From assembly GCA_020853815.1 (NCBI GenBank), contig JADYYE010000040.1, forward strand, positions 1 to 43,555: a stretch of 43,555 nucleotides of DNA, read 5' to 3'. This DNA is from Phycisphaerales bacterium (GTDB taxonomy: Bacteria; Planctomycetota; Phycisphaerae; Phycisphaerales; UBA1924). This document shows positions 1-7,753 of this stretch, piece by piece. Made by a program: the position numbers and the translations under genes. Under the pieces are notes generated by a model. That model had not been told where the DNA came from. It ran no database searches and was given only the letters and a program-made list of their open reading frames with translations. Position 1 is the stretch's first letter, and every line of letters starts with the position of its first letter.

Positions 1-264
1 GGGGACGCCCGCTTCGACTCCGCGGCCTTCGCCGGGGACGCCTGGTTCGACTCCGCGGCCTTCGCCGGGGACGCCCGCTGCGACTCCGCGGCCTTCGCCG
101 GGGACGCCTGGTTCCGCTCCGCGGCCTTCGCCGGGGACGCCCGCTTCGACTCCGCGGCCTTCGCCGGGGACGCCTGGTTCGACTCCGCGGCCTTCGCCGG
201 GGACGCCCGCTTCGACTCCGCGGCCTTCGCCGGGGGCGCCTGGTTCGACTCCGCGGCCTTCGCC
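1..264 (+). repeat. Eight tandem 33-bp coding repeats with 66-bp higher-order period
   Basis: Eight contiguous 33-bp units encode the 11-residue repeat. Odd units carry Arg and even units carry Trp at the fourth position, giving a 66-bp super-unit. Departures are unit 3 (Phe to Cys), unit 4 (Asp to Arg) and unit 8 (Asp to Gly). All of these change the amino acid, and I see no silent difference among the eight units. The array continues off the left edge. Confidence 0.95.
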
Positions 265-1695
265 GGGGAGTTCGACGCCGGCGGCGGTACGTTCGCCAAG
301 CCCCCGCGGTTCCACAACGCGTGGTTCTCGGAACATCAATTCAACGTTTCTTCTTCCTTTCAATCCTCGACCTTCTATTCCGACAGCGCCGACTCCGCCT
401 CGTTCGGGCGCTCGCCGCCGGCGCGCGGCCGGCGACGCCTGTGGTGGCTCTTGTGGGCCAGGGGTCGTTGCCACTCACTTGATTGGGGGCTGGTCCGAGG
501 CGTGGGCGAACTGGCGATCCTCACCCGCGCGTCCATGCTCGCGCTGGTGCTGGTCCCCATCCTCGCGGGTCTGTGGCCCGCGCTGCGCAGCGCCGTGCAG
601 CGCTATTCCGACGTCCACTGGAAGCAGGGCGTCGCGCCCCGCGTCGTCGATTGGGTGTTCGGGAGCTTCGACCCCACGCCCCACGTCGTGTCCACCCCCG
701 CCCAGTCGTTCCTCAACTCGCACATGCCGGGCTCGTTCGCGCTCCTGTTCTTCGCGGCGTTGCTGGTCGTGATGGGGCGCTCGATCTATCAGGCCAACGT
801 GCCGCAGCTCGTCCGCGAAAGGAGCCGCTTCGACCTGATCCGCGATCGCCTCGACGAGTTCCGCCAGGCGAAGGACGAGGAGCGCAGCCGCTGGCTCCAG
901 GAGGCCATCAGTTTCATCGAGGAAGCGGGCAAGGACGATCGCCTCGCGTGGTTCCGCCACCCGAGCCTCGTGAAGCACCACGGGCGCACCTATTGGGTGC
1001 CCTCGCGCGTGGAGGACTTTGACGCCTACAAACCGGAAGAGCGAGACCTGGCCGCCGAGGCCAAGGCGCAAGTCGACCGCCGGTTGAACGAGCGATTGGC
1101 GCGCGTGCGCGAGTTGAAGGGCGAAGCGACGCCGGGCGGACCAGAGCCCTCGCCGGCGGGCGCCACGACGGACGACGCGCCCGCCCCACCACCGGGGAGT
1201 GGCGCGACCCCGCCCTCTTCACCTCCGAGCAAACCCACGACCGCCGGACCGGCGATCCCGCGTGCAACGCGCGAGAGCATCGCGATCCGCGCGGGCGCCG
1301 ATGCGCAGTACGACCGCGTGGCGCGCGAGAACATCTCCGCCGCGCACCTGTCGCTCTGGTGCTACACGCTCGCGGGGTCGCTGGTCGCGTGGCTCGTGAT
1401 CGAGCAGGCCGCGTCGGTCCTGATCGAGGTTCAGTTCGATGGGCTCGCGTGGTGGCTTCTTTTCCTCGGAGTGCTCGCGTGCGTCGGGTCGCTTCTGTGG
1501 ATGTGGGGGCGTGTTGTGAGAGAGTCGTGGCTGAAACGCCGGGGTCTGGCGCGCCCCGCCCACCTCAGCAAAGATCATTGGAAGGTCGTCAGCGAGTTTG
1601 AGTATGACCTCGAGAGTCGAATAGTCGAGGCGCGCCAAAGGCTGGCTCGCGCCGCCGGGCTTTCCCGCTCAGAACCGGGTGGCGGGCCAACATGA
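1..1695 (+). CDS. Pentapeptide-repeat membrane protein, 5' end outside window
   Basis: The frame is open from base 1 to the TGA at 1693-1695, so the gene begins upstream of the window; the TTG at 451 is not a needed start. Residues 1-88 (window numbering) are eight 11-residue units of the type GDA[RW]FDSAAFA. These fit the A-x-F-x-x pentapeptide class that folds as a right-handed beta-helix. A degenerate Phe-spaced stretch follows to about residue 135, then an Arg/Trp-rich segment. Four hydrophobic segments lie near residues 168-190, 240-260, 452-475 and 480-502. A charged helical part and a Pro/Ala/Gly linker separate the second and third. The likely picture is a membrane-anchored repeat domain of unknown role. 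It overlaps the next gene by 4 bp (ATGA), which suggests translational coupling. The repeat class and membrane segments are visible; the function is not. Confidence 0.75.
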   Translation, partial: GDARFDSAAFAGDAWFDSAAFAGDARCDSAAFAGDAWFRSAAFAGDARFDSAAFAGDAWFDSAAFAGDARFDSAAFAGGAWFDSAAFAGEFDAGGGTFAKPPRFHNAWFSEHQFNVSSSFQSSTFYSDSADSASFGRSPPARGRRRLWWLLWARGRCHSLDWGLVRGVGELAILTRASMLALVLVPILAGLWPALRSAVQRYSDVHWKQGVAPRVVDWVFGSFDPTPHVVSTPAQSFLNSHMPGSFALLFFAALLVVMGRSIYQANVPQLVRERSRFDLIRDRLDEFRQAKDEERSRWLQEAISFIEEAGKDDRLAWFRHPSLVKHHGRTYWVPSRVEDFDAYKPEERDLAAEAKAQVDRRLNERLARVRELKGEATPGGPEPSPAGATTDDAPAPPPGSGATPPSSPPSKPTTAGPAIPRATRESIAIRAGADAQYDRVARENISAAHLSLWCYTLAGSLVAWLVIEQAASVLIEVQFDGLAWWLLFLGVLACVGSLLWMWGRVVRESWLKRRGLARPAHLSKDHWKVVSEFEYDLESRIVEARQRLARAAGLSRSEPGGGPT

Positions 1696-3041
1696 GCCCC
1701 GACGCGCCGAGCGATCCTTCGCCGCCGCGGCTTTCCATCCCGCGACTCTTTGCCCGCTTCCTCTCCTTCGGCCTGCACGCCTGGGGCGGGCCCGCGGCCC
1801 AGATCGCGATGCTCCAACGCGAGCTCGTTGATCGCGAGCGATGGACCACGCCCGATCGCTTCAACCGCGCGCTGGCCGTCTATCAGCTCCTGCCCGGCCC
1901 GGAGGCGACGGAACTCTGCTGCTACTTCGGATACCTCTCGCGCGGAAGGCTGGGCGCGATCGCCGCGGGCCTGGGCTTCATCACGCCCGGCCTCTTGCTC
2001 ATGCTCGCGCTCTCGTGGCTCTATGTGAATTTCGGCGTGGGCGGCGGTGGCGGCGTCAAAGCGGGCGCGCCCGCAACCGGAGCACTTGTCATCATCGCCG
2101 GCGCGTTCGCGTGCATGAAGCCCGCGGTCGCGGCGTTGGTCGTGCGCGCGGCGCACCGCATCGGGAGTCACGCGGTCGCACGCGACCCGTGGAAATGGGC
2201 GATCGCGATCGTGTCGTTGGGAGCCACACTCGCCGGGGCGCACTGGGCGATCGTTCTGGCGGGTTCGGCCCTGGCGAGCGAGGCGTGCGCCCCGCGCGCG
2301 AACAAGCGGTGGCGCTGGCTGGCGGCTCTGACGCTCGCGCTGGTCGCGGGAGCGGGTGCGTGGAAAGCGATCGAGACATCCAGAGCGGCGACGGCCGGCA
2401 CAACGCAGACCGGCCTCAGAGAGACGGGGCCGAGTGAAACGAGAGACGAATCGAACGCCGCGGACCTCTCAGCTGTTCAGCAACGCGACGACACCGCGTT
2501 CACGCGCGAACGTGTCTCCACGCCGCGCCTCCTCGGCTCGGGGCTGAAGGCCGGGATGCTGACGTTCGGCGGCGCGTACACCGTGGTGCCGTTCCTGCGG
2601 GATGACGCGGCGGCACGCCATCATTGGGTCAGCCCGCGCGAGTTCTTTGACGGGCTTGCGCTCTCGGGCGTGCTCCCCGCGCCGCTGGTGATCTTCGGCA
2701 CGTTCGTCGGCTTTGTCGCGGGGAGCTGGGCGGGCGCGCTGGCGATGACGCTCGGCATCTTCGCGCCCGCGTTCGCGTTCACGGTGCTCGGGCACTCGTT
2801 CTTTGAGCGCGTCGTCAACTTTCCCGCGGCGCATCGCGCGCTCGACGGCGTGACCGCGGGCGTCGTGGGCGTGATCGCGGCCGCCGCGGTGACCATGACG
2901 CTCGACGCGGTAAGCTCGGCGTTGACCGGCGCGGTCTTCGTCGCGTCGCTGGCGGCGCTGTTCTCATCAAGATCGCGCTGGATCACGCCGCTCGTGATCC
3001 TAGGTGCGGGGGTGATTGGGGCGGTCGCCACGAAGCTCTAG
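1692..3041 (+). CDS. chrA: Chromate transporter, CHR family (ChrA-like)
   Basis: A 449-residue bidomain CHR-family protein, predicted to expel chromate across the inner membrane. The N-terminal half shows the family motifs GGPAAQIAMLQRELVDRERW (about residues 32-51) and LLPGPEATE (about 66-74). The C-terminal half repeats the pattern with FGGAYTVVPFL (about 295-305) and a proline-rich LPAPLVIFGTFVG segment. Roughly ten hydrophobic segments are present. A polar stretch at about 225-280 joins the halves, as expected for the duplicated long-chain form. The start ATG overlaps the stop of the upstream pentapeptide-repeat gene, so the two are probably co-translated. Transport of chromate specifically is assumed from the family. 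Confidence 0.9.
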   Translation: MSPDAPSDPSPPRLSIPRLFARFLSFGLHAWGGPAAQIAMLQRELVDRERWTTPDRFNRALAVYQLLPGPEATELCCYFGYLSRGRLGAIAAGLGFITPGLLLMLALSWLYVNFGVGGGGGVKAGAPATGALVIIAGAFACMKPAVAALVVRAAHRIGSHAVARDPWKWAIAIVSLGATLAGAHWAIVLAGSALASEACAPRANKRWRWLAALTLALVAGAGAWKAIETSRAATAGTTQTGLRETGPSETRDESNAADLSAVQQRDDTAFTRERVSTPRLLGSGLKAGMLTFGGAYTVVPFLRDDAAARHHWVSPREFFDGLALSGVLPAPLVIFGTFVGFVAGSWAGALAMTLGIFAPAFAFTVLGHSFFERVVNFPAAHRALDGVTAGVVGVIAAAAVTMTLDAVSSALTGAVFVASLAALFSSRSRWITPLVILGAGVIGAVATKL

Positions 3042-3092
3042 GAATCGCTCTTCACTCTCACGCTCGGTGTACACGCACAGGTTGAAGGCCGG

Positions 3093-3665
3093 CTACGGCC
3101 GCCAGTTTTCCGCTTGTTCGATTCGTCGCGTGCGCTCTTCTTCGGACATCGAGTTCTCGATCGACCAACCCAGCGAGACCAGACGCACTCGCGTGTCATA
3201 CCACGCCGCTACAAACGCGCGATACTCGTCGCTGGCGTTGGTGTTTGCTCCCCAGTTGGGCGCGATAATCTCGTCCCAGCGTGCCGCAATCGTCGTGGCC
3301 TTGCTCACGAACCGCATCGTGATCGATTCGTGATCCGGGACGAGAAAGCTCGCACGCGAAGGGTTGACGCCTGCACCATCGTCAAGATGCTTGCGAAACG
3401 CGGCGAGCTTGTCCGCCTCAGCCTTGTAGAAGAGCGGCTTCTTCCCGGAGGGGAAGTACAGCACGCCGTCCGACCACAGCGCGCCCATGAGCTTGCTATC
3501 GTCGTCGCGGTTTCCGGACCGTTGAATCGAAAGCACGAGCGATGCATCGCCGCCAACCTCCGCAGCGTGCGCGACCGGCGCACGTCCGCTCGAGTGCAAG
3601 GCTAGCACACGCGCACCCAGAGCACCGATCAGCAGCACTGTGATGGTCTTCAAGACGTGATTCAT
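3093..3665 (-). CDS. Secreted protein of unknown function
   Basis: A 190-residue protein with a clear N-terminal signal sequence (MNHVLKTITVLLIGALGARV, then a polar region) and cleavage probably near an Ala-rich site around residue 35. The mature part is soluble, alpha/beta-looking and has no motif I recognise. The start is supported by an AAGGGG ribosome-binding site 6 nt upstream. It is convergent with the chromate transporter and divergent from the aquaporin. I do not recognise the family. Confidence 0.7.
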   Translation of the reverse strand: MNHVLKTITVLLIGALGARVLALHSSGRAPVAHAAEVGGDASLVLSIQRSGNRDDDSKLMGALWSDGVLYFPSGKKPLFYKAEADKLAAFRKHLDDGAGVNPSRASFLVPDHESITMRFVSKATTIAARWDEIIAPNWGANTNASDEYRAFVAAWYDTRVRLVSLGWSIENSMSEEERTRRIEQAENWRP

Positions 3666-3762
3666 CGCAAACCCCTTGCGGCACGTTCAGACGCGCGACG
3701 GACTCATCCTATCCATAGCGGTCCGCAATCGAGCTCACCGCGTCGAACTGTTGCGGAGCCGT

Positions 3763-3768
3763 TACACT
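3763..3768 (+). promoter_or_regulatory. TACACT -10 box 7 nt before aquaporin ATG
   Basis: TACACT followed by CCGCCCC and then ATG. There is no ribosome-binding site and no room for a leader, so the transcript would start at or next to the ATG. The same arrangement precedes the genes at 4963 and 11084. I found no convincing -35 hexamer. Confidence 0.55.
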
Positions 3769-3775
3769 CCGCCCC

Positions 3776-4426
3776 ATGCCAAACCAAGCGAACCACCCCC
3801 TCGCCAAGCCCATCGCCGAGTTCATCGGTACTTTCTTTCTCGTGCTGACGATCGGCTGCACTGTGATCCCCGGCTCGCCAGGCGTGATCCCGCCGCTCGC
3901 GATCGCGGCGATGCTCATGACCATGATCTACGCCTTCGGGCACATCTCGGGCGGGCACTTCAACCCGGGCGTGACGCTCGCGGTCGTCCTGCGCGGCAAG
4001 TGCCCGCCCCGGGACGGCGTCGCGTATGTCGTCGCGCAGCTCGCGGGCGCGGCGCTGGCGGCGCTCGTGGTCGGCGTGCTGGTCGGATACCCGAGCGCGC
4101 CCATGGCGATCAAAGACGTGAAGGCGGCGCTGCTCGCGGAGTTCCTCTTCTCGTTCGCGCTGGCGAGCGTGGTGCTCCACGTCGCGACGGCCAGGGGCAA
4201 CGCGGGCAACTCGTTCTTCGGCGTGGCGATCGCGGCGGTGGTGCTCGCGGGCGCGCTCAGCGTGGGCGGCATCTCGGGCGGCGCGTTCAACTCCGCGGTG
4301 GCGCTCGGCGCGGGCGTGATGAAGATGGTCGCGATGGGCGACCTCTGGATCCATGTCGTGGCGAACCTCGCGGCGGGCGCCGTCGCAGGATTGCTCTTCC
4401 GCGCGATGCTGCCGGACGATCGGTAG
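3776..4426 (+). CDS. Aquaporin-like channel (MIP family) with altered NPA motifs
   Basis: A 216-residue membrane protein with the two-fold MIP layout: six hydrophobic helices and two half-helix loops. The first loop reads SGGHFNPG and the second SGGAFNSA, so the canonical Asn-Pro-Ala signatures are NPG and NSA here. Both asparagines that line the pore are kept. The family passes water or small neutral solutes such as glycerol through the inner membrane; the substrate here cannot be told from sequence. The start is fixed by the TACACT box 7 nt upstream, and a signal-like first helix follows at residues 12-32. Aquaporin or glycerol facilitator are both possible. Confidence 0.85.
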   Translation: MPNQANHPLAKPIAEFIGTFFLVLTIGCTVIPGSPGVIPPLAIAAMLMTMIYAFGHISGGHFNPGVTLAVVLRGKCPPRDGVAYVVAQLAGAALAALVVGVLVGYPSAPMAIKDVKAALLAEFLFSFALASVVLHVATARGNAGNSFFGVAIAAVVLAGALSVGGISGGAFNSAVALGAGVMKMVAMGDLWIHVVANLAAGAVAGLLFRAMLPDDR

Positions 4427-4601
4427 GGCGCGCGGAGCGGGCGCGGGAGCTTGACGCGCGGTGTCGTGGCGCGATGTCCTGGCGAGCGGGCGTTTTCGCC
4501 CCGGCCGACGTATTCACTTGTCAAAGAGCGGCGGTGAACACACGCACTCTCCGTACAGGGGGCGGACGGACACTTTGGTGCGCACCAAAGTGGTTGTAAG
4601 T

Positions 4602-4636
4602 AGGCACTAGGCAGAGGGCAATGGGCAATAGGCAAT
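4602..4636 (+). repeat. Heptamer tandem array [AG]GGCANN x5
   Basis: Five head-to-tail 7-bp units: AGGCACT, AGGCAGA, GGGCAAT, GGGCAAT, AGGCAAT. The first unit is the reverse complement of the AGTGCCT heptamer that forms arrays at 15656 and 22691. Confidence 0.85.
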
Positions 4637-4807
4637 GGCAGAAATGCAGGCCGCGGAGGAGGTTGCGCGCGGGGAGGAATCGCGCGAAGATTTTTTCGGG
4701 AATCCGGAAAACGGCGAAAAAGACGGACACTTTGGTGCGCACGAAGGCGGTGATAAGCGGCTACTAACCGGGAGGAGCGGGAGTCGGGAAGAGAAGTCAG
4801 AAGAAGT

Positions 4808-4838
4808 TTCAACGCAGAGGGCGCCGAGGGCGCGGAGA
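4808..4838 (+). repeat. AACGCAGAGG-family intergenic repeat
   Basis: TTCAACGCAGAGG followed by GCGCCGAGG and GCGCGGAG, a run of degenerate 9-10-bp units. A shorter relative lies at 4877-4895. Further members are at 15734, 25380, 39810 and 39953. Confidence 0.75.
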
Positions 4839-4949
4839 AGAGGAGAGTCGAGAATGGGGAATGGGGAAGAGCGGGAGTTGAACGCAGAAGCGCGAGGTTG
4901 GGGGGACGCGGCGTGCTTCCGGTGGACGAACTCCGGCCTGAGAGTCCAC

Positions 4950-4955
4950 TACACT
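4950..4955 (+). promoter_or_regulatory. TACACT -10 box 7 nt before epimerase ATG
   Basis: TACACT, then the pyrimidine run TTTTCCC, then ATG at 4963. There is no Shine-Dalgarno sequence. This is the same leaderless layout as at 3763 and 11070. Confidence 0.55.
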
Positions 4956-4962
4956 TTTTCCC

Positions 4963-6132
4963 ATGGCACGCAAACGCACCATCGTCATCACGGGCGCCGG
5001 CGGGTTCATCGGCGGGCACCTGGCTCGTCACTTCCTGTCGCTCGGGCACGAAGTCCGGGCGGCCGACATCAAGCCGCTCCGCGAGTGGTACCAGGTTCAC
5101 AGGGGCGCGGAGAACTTTGCGGGCCCGGGCACGCCGGCGAAGCTCGGCGGTGATTGCCGCGACTATTCGCTCTGCCGCGTGCTGTGCAGGGGCGCGTCGG
5201 AGGTGTACCAGCTCGCGGCGGACATGGGCGGGATGGGCTTCATCGAGAACAACAAGGCGCTGTGCATGCTCAGCGTGATGACCAACACGCACATGCTGCT
5301 GGCGGCCCAGGAGGCCGGCGTCGATCGCTTCTTCTATGCCTCGTCCGCGTGCGTCTATTCCGCGGACAAGCAGCGCGACCCCAACATCACCGCGCTCAAG
5401 GAGGCCGACGCGTACCCCGCGCTCCCCGAGGACGGCTACGGCTGGGAGAAGCTGTTCAGCGAGCGCATGTGCCGCCACTTCCGCGAGGACTTCGGCATCC
5501 ACGCGCGGGTCGCGCGCTTCCACAACGTGTACGGCCCGCACGGCACGTGGGACGGCGGGCGCGAGAAGGCCCCGGCCGCCGTGTGCCGGAAGGTCATCGC
5601 CGCGGTGGTGTCCGGGCGGCACGAGATCGAGGTGTGGGGCGACGGCACGCAGACGCGTTCGTTCACCTACATCGACGACTGCATCAAGGGGATCGATCTC
5701 ATCACGCACTCCAAGATTCTGGAGCCGATCAACCTCGGTTCGTCGGAGATGGTCTCGATCAATCAGCTCGTCGACATCGCCGAGGACATCGCGGGCGTTC
5801 GGCTGAAGCGGAACTACAAGCTGGACGCGCCGCGCGGCGTCGCGGGACGCAACTCCGACAACGCCAAGATCATGGAGTACCTCGGCTGGCAGCCCTCCAC
5901 GCGCCTGCGCGACGGCATGGAGGCGACGTATCGCTGGATCCACGGCGAGTTCGTCAAGAAGTACCGGGGCAAGACGGCCGCCAAGCAGACGGTGTCGTCG
6001 TTCGCGCACGGCTCGCGTCCGATCCCGGGCGACGGCTACAACGCGGAATCGCAGCGCATGAAGACGTGGCGCCAGGGCATCCCGGCGACGTATGGGAAGG
6101 CAAAGGCGGCGAAGAAGAAGGCGAAGCGGTAG
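4963..6132 (+). CDS. NAD-dependent sugar epimerase, GDP-mannose 3,5-epimerase-like
   Basis: A 389-residue extended short-chain dehydrogenase/reductase. The Rossmann motif GAGGFIGGHLA starts near residue 11, and the active site follows as SSACVYS (127-133) and YGWEK (Y159, K163). Segments such as ADMGGMGFIENN, FHNVYGPHGTWDGGREKAPAA and WGDGTQTRSF closely follow the plant GDP-mannose 3',5'-epimerase family, which converts GDP-D-mannose to GDP-L-galactose or GDP-L-gulose. In bacteria the product probably feeds surface polysaccharide. The C-terminus carries a lysine-rich tail (KAKAAKKKAKR), an addition to the usual 370-380 residues. The start is set by the leaderless TACACT box. It stands alone between two repeat-bearing spacers. 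Confidence 0.88.
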   Translation: MARKRTIVITGAGGFIGGHLARHFLSLGHEVRAADIKPLREWYQVHRGAENFAGPGTPAKLGGDCRDYSLCRVLCRGASEVYQLAADMGGMGFIENNKALCMLSVMTNTHMLLAAQEAGVDRFFYASSACVYSADKQRDPNITALKEADAYPALPEDGYGWEKLFSERMCRHFREDFGIHARVARFHNVYGPHGTWDGGREKAPAAVCRKVIAAVVSGRHEIEVWGDGTQTRSFTYIDDCIKGIDLITHSKILEPINLGSSEMVSINQLVDIAEDIAGVRLKRNYKLDAPRGVAGRNSDNAKIMEYLGWQPSTRLRDGMEATYRWIHGEFVKKYRGKTAAKQTVSSFAHGSRPIPGDGYNAESQRMKTWRQGIPATYGKAKAAKKKAKR

Positions 6133-6134
6133 AC

Positions 6135-6158
6135 GCGTGGCCAACACGTTGGCCACGC
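6135..6158 (+). terminator. Strong hairpin directly after epimerase stop
   Basis: GCGTGGCCAA - CACG - TTGGCCACGC is a perfect 10-bp stem starting 2 nt after the stop codon. There is no T-tract, so it may be a stability hairpin rather than a classic rho-independent terminator. Confidence 0.55.
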
Positions 6159-6184
6159 CAACCGGAGGGAGAGCACAAGTACAG

Positions 6185-6210
6185 CACCGATGTCGCGAAC
6201 GACATCGGTG
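6185..6210. repeat. CGACATCGGTG hairpin, copy 1
   Basis: CACCGATGTCG - CGAA - CGACATCGGTG is a perfect 11-bp stem with a tetraloop, followed by GCAC. The same right arm occurs in hairpins at 17137-17161 and 39404-39431. Confidence 0.8.
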
Positions 6211-6268
6211 GCACGGAGTGCGTGCGAACGAGGGGTTCTCGCAGCTGAACGATTGCGAGGATCTCCCG

Positions 6269-6661
6269 TCACCGAGACTCTGATCGCCTTGCGTTTTCCA
6301 CGCAAGTGCTGAATGGCGCTAAACGTCCTGCCCGCCACTCAATGAGCGTGTATTTCGCCGTGACTGGTGAAAAGCCCCTGACATCCTCGGCGAGGACAAG
6401 CTCTTCGAGAACCCGAACCGCCCTATCGTTCTTTTCGCGGAGCAACAGAGCCGCGAGGGTGCATCGCACATCTGGAGACGGGTGCTCGAGGTGCGATTCC
6501 AGGAGCGGCGATAGTTCGACACCTGCGGTCTCAAGATCCGCGGCAGTCGCGTACAACCGAAACAACAGGCGATTCTTGGTCTTCGCCGTTCGCGCTGCGG
6601 CACGTTCTTCGGCCAGCTGAACGATCAAGCGGGCTCGGCGTTGAGCTTCCTCTTGATTCAT
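6269..6661 (-). CDS. DUF2019-like small helical protein
   Basis: A 130-residue, all-helical protein. The segment from KTKNRLLFRLYATAADL through HPSPDVRCTLAALLL to FSPVTAKYTLIEWRAGRL matches my memory of DUF2019 proteins, which have a HEAT-like repeat and end in a short 'EWRAG'-type helix. I chose the ATG at 6661 (MNQEEAQ) because GGAG lies about 7 nt upstream. A GTG at 6703 would add 14 residues without a ribosome-binding site. The function is unknown; in other genomes the family appears near large polymorphic proteins, but nothing like that is here. It is transcribed with, or just downstream of, the phosphoesterase gene. Confidence 0.7.
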   Translation of the reverse strand: MNQEEAQRRARLIVQLAEERAAARTAKTKNRLLFRLYATAADLETAGVELSPLLESHLEHPSPDVRCTLAALLLREKNDRAVRVLEELVLAEDVRGFSPVTAKYTLIEWRAGRLAPFSTCVENARRSESR

Positions 6662-6713
6662 GCCTGGCTCCCACTGTCCGATTGATTGTGCGCTTCCGAG
6701 CACGCTCGTCTCG

Positions 6714-7490
6714 TCACCTTCCCGTGTACAGCCGCTCGCCGAGGTACGGGTGCAGCTGCGGGATCGCCTTGATCTTGTTGGCCGTCACGTCGATGTCGTA
6801 GGGCACGCGCGTGAACTCGACGCGGTCGGCGTGGAGGATGGCGTAGCTGGCGCGCGGGTCCATGTCGCGCGGTTGACCGACGGAGCCGACGTTGATGACG
6901 ACCTTTTCGCTCGGCTGGAAGCGGAAGACGCCCTCGCCCAATTCGGTCGGCGGGTAGAAGTCGGGCTCGTTGGTGAAAACGCCGGGGACGTGGGTGTGCC
7001 CCACGATCGCGACGCGCTCGACGCGGTCGAAGACACCCTGGATCTTCTCGGGCGCGTTGGTCGCGTCGTCGGGGAAGATGTACTCGTTGATGGGGCGGCG
7101 GGGCGAGCCGTGGACCGCGAGGATGGGGAACGCGCCGTCGGGCTCGGTCTCGACGACACGGACGCGCAGGCGGCCGAGAAACTCGTAGCGGGCGGCGCGG
7201 AGCGCCTCGTCGGGCTCCTTGTCGAACTGCTCGCGGGTCCAGAACGCGGCGGACTCGGCATTGGCGTTGAAGTTGGTCGGCTCGTAGAGCACGCCGAAGT
7301 CGTGGTTGCCCATGAGCGACCAGGCGCAGCGCTCGCGGACGAGGTCGACGCAGGTCAGGGGCTCGGGGCCATAGCCGACGATGTCGCCCAAGCACACGAT
7401 GCGCTTGATGCCGCGCTTCTCGATGTCCTCGAGGACGCGTTTGAGGGCTTCGGCGTTGCCGTGGATGTCGCTGATGACGGCGGTGGGCAC
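6714..7490 (-). CDS. Metallophosphoesterase (YfcE/MJ0936-like)
   Basis: A 258-residue calcineurin-like phosphoesterase with all the dimetal-site motifs in order: SDIHGN (residues 7-12), GDIVGYGPEP (about 35-44), GNHD (about 60-63), then a His-containing AVHGSPR and the terminal GHTHVPG. The DIHGN..GDIVGYG pattern is typical of the small YfcE-type phosphodiesterases that cleave phosphodiester model substrates and perhaps cyclic nucleotides. It starts with GTG, preceded by GGAG about 5 nt upstream. The length suits a cytoplasmic single-domain enzyme. The physiological substrate cannot be inferred. Confidence 0.88.
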   Translation of the reverse strand: MPTAVISDIHGNAEALKRVLEDIEKRGIKRIVCLGDIVGYGPEPLTCVDLVRERCAWSLMGNHDFGVLYEPTNFNANAESAAFWTREQFDKEPDEALRAARYEFLGRLRVRVVETEPDGAFPILAVHGSPRRPINEYIFPDDATNAPEKIQGVFDRVERVAIVGHTHVPGVFTNEPDFYPPTELGEGVFRFQPSEKVVINVGSVGQPRDMDPRASYAILHADRVEFTRVPYDIDVTANKIKAIPQLHPYLGERLYTGR

Positions 7491-7753
7491 AAAGACTCCG
7501 GTTGGGCCCCCGATGAAACCGACTCCGAACCAAACCCGGGGGGCGGGTGGGGATCATAGTGCGAATCGGGTGCGGGCGGGGGCACGGACCACAATCGGGC
7601 CGATCGGGCTATTGACCGATGCCGATTATGCCGATCTTGCGGCGGGGATCGCCCTTGGCCTGAATCGGTCGGGGCGTGTCCGGGGAATACCATCCCGGGA
7701 AAGCGTCGGAGAAGTTCGCGGCCAGAGCGGCCATCGACGGATAGGAACCACCC

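Larger units (their letters stand above)
4503..4840 (+). repeat. Compound dispersed intergenic repeat, copy A
   Basis: The gene-free stretch 4427-4962 is largely filled by a mosaic that recurs in the same order at 39441-39840. Shared blocks are a 24-bp identical segment (4503-4526), CGGACACTTTGGTGCGCAC twice (4567-4585 and 4724-4742), a purine-rich GCCGCGGAGG/GTTGCGCG block near 4650-4680, a GCGAAGATTTTTT tract near 4683, and a GCGGTGATAAGCG...TACTAACCGGG block near 4747-4771. No open frame in it looks coding. Confidence 0.85.

Noticed and set aside
1..264. CRISPR array, suggested by regular 33-bp repeats
   Set aside because: There are no spacers. The units are contiguous and in frame with a long protein.
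4503..4526. Promoter on the minus strand: TTGACA inside the 24-bp block shared with 39441-39464
   Set aside because: No -10 hexamer lies 16-18 bp downstream in either copy, and no gene follows.
3928..6156. Very long open frames opposite real genes, for example minus 3928-6156, minus 12140-14422, plus 18340-20901, minus 27960-30305, minus 35113-37521 and minus 37774-39531
   Set aside because: They mirror genes with recognisable domains on the other strand, are Arg/Ala/Gly/Pro-rich and have no motif. They are products of high GC content.
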